From: a bacterium
GTDB taxonomy: Bacteria > Omnitrophota > Gorgyraeia > Gygaellales > UBA12090
Direction of reading: 5' to 3'
Assembly: GCA_004299495.1 (NCBI GenBank)
Contig: SCPY01000164.1
Location: 1 to 7,893, forward strand
DNA: 7,893 bases
Below the pieces are notes generated by a model, which was not told where the DNA came from, searched no databases, and saw only the letters and a program-made list of their open reading frames with translations. Below are positions 1 to 5,786 of this stretch, piece by piece (position 1 is the stretch's first letter; every line of letters begins with the position of its first letter). The translations under genes were made by a program, and so were the position numbers.

Positions 1-417
1 GCCGGAGCAAAATTCGCCAATATGTCTATTTTTGACGACCTGGTTTTGCGGGAGGACAATCGCGTCGCCGGCGTAGTCATCAACTGGACTCCGGTTACGG
101 CCTTGCCCAGAGAAATTACCTGTGTTGATCCTGTGGCCCTGGAGTCAAAGATAGTGATTGACTCTACCGGCCATGACGCCTGTGTGGTCAGGAAGCTTGA
201 AGAGCGCGGCCTGATTAAGATGCCCGGTTTTGGGGCAATGTGGGTGGAGCGCTCCGAGGATTTAGTGGTGGAATATACCAAAGAGGTGCATCCGGGATTA
301 ATAGTCTCGGGTATGGCCACTACCACCACCTTTGGACTTCCGCGCATGGGCCCAACCTTTGGCTCAATGCTTTTATCCGGGAAAAAGGCGGCGGCCGAGG
401 CACTAAAAATATTGTAA
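1..417 (+). CDS. thi4: Thi4-family thiazole synthase, 3' part (5' end off the contig)
   Basis: The reading frame is open from base 1, so the gene is truncated by the contig edge and the ATG at 22 is internal. The visible 138 residues are the C-terminal half of a Thi4-type ADP-thiazole synthase, which builds the thiazole moiety of thiamine from NAD, glycine and sulfur with iron. Diagnostic segments are NWTPVTALPREITCVDP (residues 28-44 of the visible part), DSTGHDA (54-60) and GMATTTTFGLPRMGPTFGSM (104-123), the glycine-rich nucleotide-binding end typical of the family. The residue just before VDP is Cys41. This is where, from recalled alignments, yeast Thi4 and plant THI1 carry the sulfur-donor cysteine and methanogen enzymes a histidine. 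The stop is one base before the next gene, so translation is probably coupled. The family call is firm; sulfide-dependent versus single-turnover chemistry cannot be decided here. Confidence 0.93.
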   Translation, partial: AGAKFANMSIFDDLVLREDNRVAGVVINWTPVTALPREITCVDPVALESKIVIDSTGHDACVVRKLEERGLIKMPGFGAMWVERSEDLVVEYTKEVHPGLIVSGMATTTTFGLPRMGPTFGSMLLSGKKAAAEALKIL

Positions 418-418
418 T

Positions 419-1075
419 GTGGCAGCGGTAGTTGGCATATACGCTGAGCCTAAAGAAAAGATTGATTTCAGGAAAATAAGCGGCTTTGTTGAAGGCAATC
501 TTGGATTTACGGTAAAGCTAAAAAGATTAAAGCATGGCATAGTTCAGTCAAAGGGGCTGCTTTATAATCCCATAGCCACCGGACGGCTCTTTGAAAAAGT
601 AAGACTTAAGAAAAGCGATATAGATATTCTGATTACCGACAGGCTGATTGCCACTTACGAAGATTCCGACAGGAGATTGCATGTAAGGGCGGCGGTTTTT
701 GGATACCCCTCGGTTATTTCTACCTCCGGCATTGTGGAGGCTCCGGCAAAGCCAAAGGAATATTACCTGCAGAAACAAAAATACAGCCTGCTTAAAGCCT
801 GGGAGTTAAAAGAAGGGGAGGTCAAAAAGGTATTTCGCGATAGATTTATTGATTATCATGATAAAAGAATGCCTGAGGTTTTAAAAGGTTTTGTTTCGCA
901 GGCAATTTTCTTTAACCTTACCGGAAGCCCTTTCTGCGAGAAAAAAAACTGCCGTCTTTTTAACGCCCATTGGCAGGAGGATTTAATAAAAGCGCAGATT
1001 CATTCGGGTAAATTCTGCAAAAACCATCAGCAAGAATTGAAAAGCATTAAAGAGGAGGTAGGCTGCCATGCGTGA
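419..1075 (+). CDS. Uncharacterised protein with C-terminal Cys/His cluster (possibly DUF6775, putative metalloprotein)
   Basis: This is a 218-residue soluble protein with no signal peptide or membrane segment. It starts at GTG one base after the thi4 stop; no clear Shine-Dalgarno is visible, which fits translational coupling. The middle contains ITDRLIATYEDSDRRLHVR (residues 72-90) and STSGIVEAPAKPKEYY (101-116). The C-terminal quarter holds a probable metal site: C173, C178, H184 in NAHWQ, H195, C200 and H203, with spacing C-x4-C, then AHWQ, then C-x2-H. This pattern resembles my recollection of DUF6775, a family listed as a putative metallopeptidase, but I could not search it. No HExxH protease motif is present, so peptidase activity is not supported by what I see. 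Its position between a thiazole synthase and an NFU carrier suggests a role in metal or Fe-S handling, by inference only. Confidence 0.8.
   Translation: MAAVVGIYAEPKEKIDFRKISGFVEGNLGFTVKLKRLKHGIVQSKGLLYNPIATGRLFEKVRLKKSDIDILITDRLIATYEDSDRRLHVRAAVFGYPSVISTSGIVEAPAKPKEYYLQKQKYSLLKAWELKEGEVKKVFRDRFIDYHDKRMPEVLKGFVSQAIFFNLTGSPFCEKKNCRLFNAHWQEDLIKAQIHSGKFCKNHQQELKSIKEEVGCHA
1053..1058 (+). promoter_or_regulatory. Shine-Dalgarno AGGAGG for the NFU gene
   Basis: A full-consensus AGGAGG lies nine bases before the ATG at 1068. It sits inside the end of the upstream gene and fixes the start of the short NFU gene despite the overlap. Confidence 0.8.
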
Positions 1076-1289
1076 TAAGGTTGAGAAAGCGCTTGAAAAG
1101 GTAAAGGTAATGCTTGCCGCCGACGGCGGCTCGGCCGAGCTGGTAGAGGTAACCGCCGACGGCGTAGTCAAGGTAAGATTAACCGGGGCCTGCGGCGGAT
1201 GCCCGATGAGCGCGATGACCCTTAAGAGGGGCATTGAGCGGATCATTAAACAGGAAGTGCCGGAAGTAAAAAGCGTGGAAGCAGTTTAG
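1068..1289 (+). CDS. NifU C-terminal domain (NFU-type) Fe-S cluster carrier
   Basis: This 73-residue protein consists of a single NifU C-terminal (NFU) domain. Family hallmarks are LAADGGSAELVEV (residues 16-28), the C-x2-C pair in GACGGCPMSAMTLKRGIE (C42 and C45), and the ending VPEVKSVEAV. In this family two monomers use the paired cysteines to hold a bridging [4Fe-4S] cluster and hand it to apo-proteins. It lacks the N-terminal IscU-like scaffold and central ferredoxin-like domain of full NifU, so it is a carrier rather than a scaffold. The ATG overlaps the previous gene by 8 bases and has a strong Shine-Dalgarno, which places it in the same operon as the Cys/His protein and thi4. A terminator begins four bases after its stop. 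The start and family are secure; the client proteins are unknown. Confidence 0.95.
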   Translation: MRDKVEKALEKVKVMLAADGGSAELVEVTADGVVKVRLTGACGGCPMSAMTLKRGIERIIKQEVPEVKSVEAV

Positions 1290-1292
1290 GAT

Positions 1293-1345
1293 AACCCCAT
1301 ACCTTAGGATGAGGGCCGCATTACCTCCTAAGCTATGGGGTTTTT
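1293..1345 (+). terminator. Rho-independent terminator of the thi4-NFU unit
   Basis: The arms 1293-1309 and 1326-1342 pair over 17 positions with one mismatch (C1301+1 against C1333), around a 16-base loop. The right arm runs into five T residues (1341-1345). It starts four bases after the NFU stop and lies on the expected strand, so it ends the three-gene transcript. Confidence 0.9.
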
Positions 1346-1380
1346 GTATTCGCCAGCAGCGTACCCGCGGAAAAAATTAA

Positions 1381-1797
1381 ATGGCCGGTTTTAGCGTAAG
1401 TTTAGATAAGGAAAAAGCTCTTCAAGAGAAGATGTCCTGTTTACGCATACGCGAGCAGGACATTATAGAAAGATTTATCCGCGCTCAAGGGCCCGGCGGA
1501 CAAAATGTGAATAAGGTCTCTACCTGCGTTTACCTTAAACATATCCCTACCGGCGTAGAGGTAAAATGCCAGAAAGAGCGCTCCCAGTCATTAAACCGCT
1601 ACCTTGCCCGCAGGATTTTAGTAAGTAAGATTGAAACCCTTGTTTTGGGAGAGCTATCCGAAGAGCGGCAGCGTATTGAAAAACTGCGCCGCCAAAAGCG
1701 CCGCCGCTCAAGAAAGGCGAAGTTGAAAATACTGGAAGCCAAACGCCGGCATTCCCAGAAGAAGTCCTTGCGCGCACCAATGCTGGAGATGGGGTAA
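1381..1797 (+). CDS. Stand-alone GGQ release-factor-like protein, probable ribosome rescue factor
   Basis: This 138-residue protein carries the peptidyl-tRNA hydrolase domain of class I release factors without the codon-recognition domains. Visible elements are an N-terminal helix region, GPGGQNVNKVSTCVYLKHIPTG (GGQ at residues 39-41), KCQKERSQSLNRYLARRIL (62-80), then a strongly basic tail (about 101-131, with KLRRQKRRRSRKAK and EAKRRHSQKK). ArfB/YaeJ and mitochondrial C12orf65 share this plan: the GGQ loop hydrolyses peptidyl-tRNA while the basic tail senses the empty mRNA channel of stalled ribosomes. The core sequence here is closer to RF1/RF2 (HxPTG, ERSQ) than to ArfB, so I do not assign arfB. 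An in-frame TAA directly precedes the ATG, so this is the earliest start. The Shine-Dalgarno is weak. It lies between two terminators and appears to be its own transcription unit, though no clear promoter is seen. Confidence 0.92.
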   Translation: MAGFSVSLDKEKALQEKMSCLRIREQDIIERFIRAQGPGGQNVNKVSTCVYLKHIPTGVEVKCQKERSQSLNRYLARRILVSKIETLVLGELSEERQRIEKLRRQKRRRSRKAKLKILEAKRRHSQKKSLRAPMLEMG

Positions 1798-1813
1798 GAA
1801 AGTAGACAATATG

Positions 1814-1841
1814 TTTACTTAGATAGAAAAAAGAGTATAAT
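1814..1841 (+). promoter_or_regulatory. Probable sigma70-type promoter for the His-rich exported protein
   Basis: A perfect -10 box TATAAT lies at 1836-1841. It is preceded at 16 bases by TTTACT (1814-1819), which matches four of six positions of TTGACA. Transcription would start near 1848, giving a leader of about 95 bases. A second TATAAT at 1885-1890 lacks a good -35 box and may be chance or a secondary start. Confidence 0.6.
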
Positions 1842-1854
1842 ATTTGATATAGGT

Positions 1855-1878
1855 CTTTCGCGATTTATAGCGAGAAAG
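1855..1878 (+). other. Leader hairpin upstream of the His-rich protein
   Basis: CTTTC (1855-1859) pairs with GAAAG (1874-1878), followed inward by a G/A mismatch and two further pairs (1861-1862 with 1871-1872), around an eight-base loop. It sits a few bases after the predicted transcription start, so it could stabilise the 5' end or regulate expression. I recognise no riboswitch class in it. Confidence 0.35.
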
Positions 1879-1926
1879 GGGGTGTATAATCTTAGTATCA
1901 GATGTTAGTTGATTAAGTAAAAAGAA

Positions 1927-1936
1927 AGGAGAGGGG
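1927..1936 (+). promoter_or_regulatory. Shine-Dalgarno for the His-rich protein
   Basis: AGGAGAGGGG lies shortly before the ATG at 1942, with AGGAG ending 10 bases from it. This supports 1942 as the start and suggests efficient translation. Confidence 0.75.
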
Positions 1937-1941
1937 TAATA

Positions 1942-2430
1942 ATGAGGAAATTATTTTATTGTTTATTAGCTTTGATAGCAGTATCTTTTATGGCAAATAT
2001 CGTAGTGGCCCAGGAACATCCGGCGGCAACCCATGAGCATCCCGCGGCAACTCACGAACATTCCGCGGAACATCCTGCAGCCAAAGAGACGCTTTCGGCA
2101 GGCGCGATTGTCCAGGCAATAAAGGACCATATCAGCGCGGTAACCTCTGCCAATAGCGGATATTATCCGCTTACCGATACCGAGGGAGGGAAAGATTTAA
2201 AACTTACCTTGGTCAAGGTTCATGAAGATAAGGTCAGCTATATCAAGAAAGAAGGCGCCTATTTCGCCTGCGCGGATTTTACCGCTGAAGGCGGCGCCGC
2301 TTACGATGTGGACTTCTTGATGAAAAAGAATCCTGAAGGCAAGCTTGAGCTATATCAGGCTAAGATTCATATGAAGGACAGCGCCCCCAGGTTTACTTAC
2401 CAGGACGATGAGATAACGCCGGTTGAATAG
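1942..2430 (+). CDS. Small exported protein with His-rich N-terminal repeat, function unknown
   Basis: This is a 162-residue protein of no family I recognise. It begins with a classical signal peptide: basic MRK, a hydrophobic stretch to about residue 22, and a likely signal peptidase I site after VVA at 23 (before QEH). The mature protein opens with a His/Ala/Pro-rich repeat (residues 25-48; EHPAATH twice, then EHSA and EHPAAK), a likely metal-binding or flexible linker segment with six histidines. The rest (about 50-162) appears to be one compact domain with alternating strands, including a YDVDFLMKK segment and an ending rich in acidic residues. It contains only one cysteine after the signal peptide, so disulfides are unlikely. 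The gene has its own promoter-like sequence, a strong Shine-Dalgarno and a terminator 33 bases after the stop, so it is probably monocistronic and well expressed. A periplasmic metal-binding or sensing role is inference only. Confidence 0.85.
   Translation: MRKLFYCLLALIAVSFMANIVVAQEHPAATHEHPAATHEHSAEHPAAKETLSAGAIVQAIKDHISAVTSANSGYYPLTDTEGGKDLKLTLVKVHEDKVSYIKKEGAYFACADFTAEGGAAYDVDFLMKKNPEGKLELYQAKIHMKDSAPRFTYQDDEITPVE
2014..2085 (+). repeat. In-gene tandem repeat encoding EHPAATH-type His-rich units
   Basis: Two 21-base units (2014-2034 and 2035-2055) encode EHPAATH. They are followed by shortened copies EHSA (2056-2067) and EHPAAK (2068-2085). The copies differ mostly at third codon positions, so the peptide pattern appears to be under selection rather than freshly duplicated. 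Confidence 0.75.
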
Positions 2431-2454
2431 TTTCATTTAAAAATATGCGCGGCT

Positions 2455-4668
2455 ATGGTTAACAAAAAAGGCCAGAATAGCTTAACGGTTATTCTGGCCT
2501 TTTTTATTTTTATAATTACTTACCAAGGGAAGGCAATGGCGCAAGGCGCGAAAGTTTATACGAATCGCCTTATTAACGAGAAAAGCCCGTATCTCTTGCA
2601 GCATGCCCATAATCCGGTAGATTGGCATCCTTGGGGCAGCGAAGCGTTTGAGAAGGCAAGGAAAGAAGATAAGCCGATTTTTCTTTCTATCGGTTATTCC
2701 ACCTGCCACTGGTGCCATGTGATGGAAGAAGAATCCTTTTCTGACCCCGTCCTTGCCGAGATTATGAATCAATATTTTGTCTCTATCAAGGTAGACAGGG
2801 AAGAGCGCCCGGATTTAGACCGCGTCTATATGCAAGCAGTATTAGCGATGACAGGTTCAGGGGGTTGGCCTTTAAATGTATTTTTAACCCCGGGCCTGAA
2901 GCCTTTCTACGGCGGAACCTATTTTCCTCCCGTGGACAGATGGGGCAGGCCGGGATTTAAGACTGCCCTTAACTCAATCGCCCGGAACTGGAAAGACCGC
3001 AGGGAAGAATTGGTGAGTTCATCAGAGATATTAGTAGGGGCGCTCACTCAGCAGGCAGAAACCCAAGCCAAGGGAAATTTTTCTTTAGGCCCGGATACCT
3101 TAAAGAAGGCCTACGAGCATTTTTATTCTACTTTTGATTCCCGCTACGGGGGTTTTGGCGCCGCGCCTAAATTTCCCTCCGGGCATACCCTCTCTTTTTT
3201 GCTGGGATACTGGAAGCGTTCAGAGGAGCCAAAAGCCCTGGAGATGGCTGAGGTTACCTTAAGCAAAATGGCAGAAGGAGGGATGTATGACCAGCTGGGC
3301 GGCGGATTTCACCGTTATTCTACGGACCAGAGATGGCTTCTGCCCCATTTTGAGAAGATGCTTTATGACCAGGCGCTTCTGGCTAAAGCCTACTTAGAGG
3401 CGTATCAGGCAACAGGAAAACAGAAGTATGGTAATACCGCCAGGGAAATACTGGAATATGTGCTCTGTGATATGACTCATCCCGAAGGCGGGTTTTACTG
3501 CGCCGAAGACGCGGATTCGCTCTCCGCGGATAATCCCGGAGAGAAAAGAGAAGGCGCGTTCTATTTGTGGCGCAAAGATGAGATTACCAATATCCTGGGA
3601 AAAGAAAAGGCGGAGATCTTCAGCTACTCTTTCGGCATTGAGACAAGCGGAAACTCCCTTTCGGATCCTATGGGGGAATTCAAAGGAAAGAATATTCTTC
3701 ATATCGCGCATAGCCCTCAAGAATCAGCCGCGCATTTTAAACAATCGCGGGACAAAATAGATAGGGTTATGCGTGAAGCAAAAGAAAAACTTCTTGCCGC
3801 CCGCGCTAAGAGGATGCGCCCGCATCGCGATGATAAAATTCTAACGGATTGGAACGGCTTGATGATTTCGGCTCTTTCCCTGGGCTCAAGGGTTTTAAAT
3901 GACCCGCGCTATCGCCAGGCCGCGGAAAAGTCGGTACAGTTCATTCTTAAGCATCTTGTTACGAAAGAGGGAAAATTGTTGCACCGTTACCGGGAAGGCG
4001 AGGCGGCAATTAAGGGCATGCTTGATGACTACGCCTTTTTTATCGGCGGCCTTCTTGACCTTTATGAAGCGGATTTTAATCCGGAATATCTTAAAGAAGC
4101 AAAGCGCCTTATGGATATGATGACCCGGCTCTTCTGGGATGATAAAGACGCGGGATTCTATTTGGATGAAGGCGGCAATCCGGAGCTTTTCATCCGCCAG
4201 AAAGAGCTTTATGACGGGGCGATGCCATCGGGTAATTCCATTGCCGCTTTAGATTTGATTCGTTTAAGCAGGCTGGCTATGGATAAAGAGCTTGAAAATA
4301 AAACGGAGTCACTTTTCAGGGCATTCTCAGGAGGAGTTTTCCAGGCGCCCTACGCCTATCCGCAGGCGCTCATCGCCTTAAGTTTTGCCTTAGGCCCGTC
4401 AAAGGAAATAGTGATTGCGGGAGAAAAAGAATCCAAAGCCGCAAAACAGATGCTTGAGGTTATTAATCAACATTTTATTCCCAATAAAGTGGTGGCTTTT
4501 CTTCCCGCTGACGAATCTCAGGCAAAAGAAATAGGCCGGCTTATTCCCTTTCTTAAAGAGTACGCGCCGTTAAAGGGAAAGGCTACGGCGTATGTCTGTG
4601 AAAATTATGTCTGCAAGCTGCCTGTAACCGGCGAAAAACAGCTGCAAGAGCTTTTAGAAGCGCACTGA
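2455..4668 (+). CDS. DUF255 (YyaL/SPATA20-like) thioredoxin-domain protein, apparently exported
   Basis: This full-length 737-residue protein is of the DUF255 family: an N-terminal thioredoxin-like domain followed by a six-hairpin (alpha/alpha) glycosidase-type domain. Diagnostic parts are NRLINEKSPYLLQHAHNPVDW (residues 37-57), the redox motif CHWC (84-87), KVDREERPD (112-120), GGWPLNVFLTP (136-146) and GGTYFPP (153-159). Later come PHFEKMLYDQ, AEDADS, ILTDWNGLM and the end YVCENYVCKLP. The biochemical function of the family is not settled. From 2455 the N-terminus looks like a signal peptide (KK, a hydrophobic stretch at 10-22, cleavage after AMA at 29), which would put it in the periplasm. 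However, 2455 has no Shine-Dalgarno and its coding sequence is also a terminator hairpin. ATG 2536 (Met28), with AAGGGAAGG before it, is a serious alternative giving a cytosolic form closer in length to Bacillus YyaL. It heads the five-gene operon and overlaps the next gene by one base. Confidence 0.93.
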   Translation: MVNKKGQNSLTVILAFFIFIITYQGKAMAQGAKVYTNRLINEKSPYLLQHAHNPVDWHPWGSEAFEKARKEDKPIFLSIGYSTCHWCHVMEEESFSDPVLAEIMNQYFVSIKVDREERPDLDRVYMQAVLAMTGSGGWPLNVFLTPGLKPFYGGTYFPPVDRWGRPGFKTALNSIARNWKDRREELVSSSEILVGALTQQAETQAKGNFSLGPDTLKKAYEHFYSTFDSRYGGFGAAPKFPSGHTLSFLLGYWKRSEEPKALEMAEVTLSKMAEGGMYDQLGGGFHRYSTDQRWLLPHFEKMLYDQALLAKAYLEAYQATGKQKYGNTAREILEYVLCDMTHPEGGFYCAEDADSLSADNPGEKREGAFYLWRKDEITNILGKEKAEIFSYSFGIETSGNSLSDPMGEFKGKNILHIAHSPQESAAHFKQSRDKIDRVMREAKEKLLAARAKRMRPHRDDKILTDWNGLMISALSLGSRVLNDPRYRQAAEKSVQFILKHLVTKEGKLLHRYREGEAAIKGMLDDYAFFIGGLLDLYEADFNPEYLKEAKRLMDMMTRLFWDDKDAGFYLDEGGNPELFIRQKELYDGAMPSGNSIAALDLIRLSRLAMDKELENKTESLFRAFSGGVFQAPYAYPQALIALSFALGPSKEIVIAGEKESKAAKQMLEVINQHFIPNKVVAFLPADESQAKEIGRLIPFLKEYAPLKGKATAYVCENYVCKLPVTGEKQLQELLEAH
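2464..2510 (+). terminator. Near-perfect terminator hairpin inside the DUF255 N-terminal coding region
   Basis: The arms 2464-2479 and 2490-2505 pair perfectly over 16 bases. Three further inner pairs (G-T, C-G, T-G) close on the tetraloop TAAC at 2483-2486. The right arm ends in six T and continues with ATTTTT. The left arm begins with six A, so it could also act on the - strand. It starts 33 bases after the His-rich gene's stop and is the natural end of that transcript, yet it falls inside the open frame starting at 2455. Confidence 0.88.
2511..2516 (+). promoter_or_regulatory. Candidate -10 box for the five-gene operon
   Basis: TATAAT is a perfect -10 hexamer directly after the terminator tail. 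Transcription would begin near 2523, just ahead of the AAGGGAAGG at 2525-2533. No good -35 box is seen at 16-18 bases, because that stretch is the hairpin arm, and the region is AT-rich, so chance is possible. Confidence 0.35.
2525..2533 (+). promoter_or_regulatory. Shine-Dalgarno-like site before the alternative DUF255 start at 2536
   Basis: AAGGGAAGG precedes the in-frame ATG at 2536 (AAGGGA ends five bases before it). The upstream start at 2455 has nothing comparable, so this site argues for translation from 2536. Confidence 0.45.
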
Positions 4669-5786
4669 TGATAATTTCCGTATTAATTATATTAGCCGCG
4701 GCATTCTTGGCCTATGCCAATGGCGCTAATGACAATTTCAAGGGAGTAGCCACACTTTTTGGCAGCGGCGCCACAGATTATAAAAAGGCGCTTGCCTGGG
4801 CAACGATAACCACTTTTCTGGGTTCTCTATCTGCAATCTTTATCTCTGCCAAACTCGTTACCGCCTTTAGCGGCAAAGGCTTTGTCCCGGAACAAATAGC
4901 GCAAAACCCCTATTTCTTGCTTTCTGTGGGGTTGGGCGCGGCTTTGACCGTATTTATTGCTACATTAAGCGGAATTCCAATATCTACTACACATAGTTTA
5001 ATGGGAGCGCTCATTGGGGCAGGGATAATTGCCGCGGGCGCACGGATAAATTTCAGCGTCTTGGCAAATAAGTTTTTTGCGCCGCTTTTGATAAGCCCAG
5101 TATTTTCCGCCGTACTGACTTTTATTCTTTATCCCTGTTTTAAATTTTGCAGAGTGCGGTTAGGAATTGAGCGCCAGATGTGCCTTTGCGCCGGGGATAA
5201 GCCCCAAGCCGTGCGCATCAGCGCAGATGGCAGTGCAGTGCTGCAGGCTACGGGCATCTCTTTAACCATCGGACAGCTTAAGAACTGTCAAGCCTATTAT
5301 CAAGGTAAGATTTTAGGTTTTGACTCTCAAGCCATTCTTGATAAATTACATTATCTCTCAAGCGCGGCAGTAAGTTTTTCCCGCGGGCTAAATGATACTC
5401 CTAAGATTGCCGCGCTTTTATTGGTTATAGGTGTTTTTTCTTTAAAAGAAGGAATTTTTCTTGTGGCGGCCGCTATTGCCATAGGGGGGATTTTAAATGC
5501 CAGGAAAGTAGCTCTTACTATGAGCCGAAGAATTACCCGGATGAACCATGGCCAGGGCTTTAGCGCCAACATTGTTACTGTCCTTTTAGTCGTCTTTGCG
5601 TCTGGCCTGGGATTGCCGGTTTCCACCACCCACGTTTCTTGCGGTTCGCTTTTTGGCATCGGACTGATGAACAAAGAAGCCAATGTTTCGGTAATCAGGC
5701 AGATTATTCTGGCCTGGGTTATAACTGCGCCGCTCGCGGGAATCTTATCCGGCTTGTGTTTCCTGGGCCTGCGTTACCTCGGATGA
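4668..5786 (+). CDS. pit: PiT-family inorganic phosphate transporter
   Basis: This 372-residue polytopic membrane protein of the PiT (Pit/Pho-4) family imports inorganic phosphate by cation symport across the inner membrane. It carries the family's inverted duplication: ANGANDNFKG (residues 17-26) with SGIPISTTHSLMGA (101-114) in the first half, and SRGLNDTPK (238-246) with GLPVSTTHVSCGS (315-327) in the second. A hydrophilic central loop (about 160-225) separates the halves and contains CLCAGDKPQ and a polar stretch. The start ATG overlaps the preceding stop by one base (TGATG), a classic coupling junction; the stop overlaps the next ATG. Length is at the compact end for the family. Phosphate is the expected substrate; PiT carriers are also known to admit arsenate. 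No PhoU-like accessory gene is present in the window. Confidence 0.96.
   Translation: MIISVLIILAAAFLAYANGANDNFKGVATLFGSGATDYKKALAWATITTFLGSLSAIFISAKLVTAFSGKGFVPEQIAQNPYFLLSVGLGAALTVFIATLSGIPISTTHSLMGALIGAGIIAAGARINFSVLANKFFAPLLISPVFSAVLTFILYPCFKFCRVRLGIERQMCLCAGDKPQAVRISADGSAVLQATGISLTIGQLKNCQAYYQGKILGFDSQAILDKLHYLSSAAVSFSRGLNDTPKIAALLLVIGVFSLKEGIFLVAAAIAIGGILNARKVALTMSRRITRMNHGQGFSANIVTVLLVVFASGLGLPVSTTHVSCGSLFGIGLMNKEANVSVIRQIILAWVITAPLAGILSGLCFLGLRYLG

Noticed and set aside
22..24. ATG at 22 as start of the thi4 gene
   Set aside because: The frame is open to base 1 and the preceding codons (AGAKFAN) fit the Thi4 family, so the gene is cut by the contig edge.
983..1246. Antisense open frame opposite the NFU gene
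   Set aside because: It is a shadow of two well-supported + strand genes, with no family resemblance or Shine-Dalgarno.
1293..1342. Inverted repeat as a mobile-element end or regulatory RNA
   Set aside because: Its position just after a stop codon and the T-tract make an intrinsic terminator the simplest reading; there is no transposase or target duplication nearby.
2428..2457. Possible TAG read-through fusing the His-rich protein to the DUF255 protein
   Set aside because: The two frames are the same and the 24 bases between them contain no other stop, but there is no suppressor signal and a strong terminator follows; chance has a one in three probability of giving the same frame.
3394..3720. 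Antisense open frame within the DUF255 gene
   Set aside because: The + strand protein is conserved throughout this stretch; the antisense product has no recognisable features.
5351..5683. Antisense open frame within the transporter gene
   Set aside because: It lies opposite the conserved second PiT repeat and has no independent support.
5639..5782. Upstream extension of the glycosyltransferase frame to an ATG at 5639
   Set aside because: These 48 residues are out-of-frame reading of the PiT transporter's last conserved segment; the family's natural N-terminus ISIIMPVYNEE begins right after ATG 5783, which forms an ATGA overlap.
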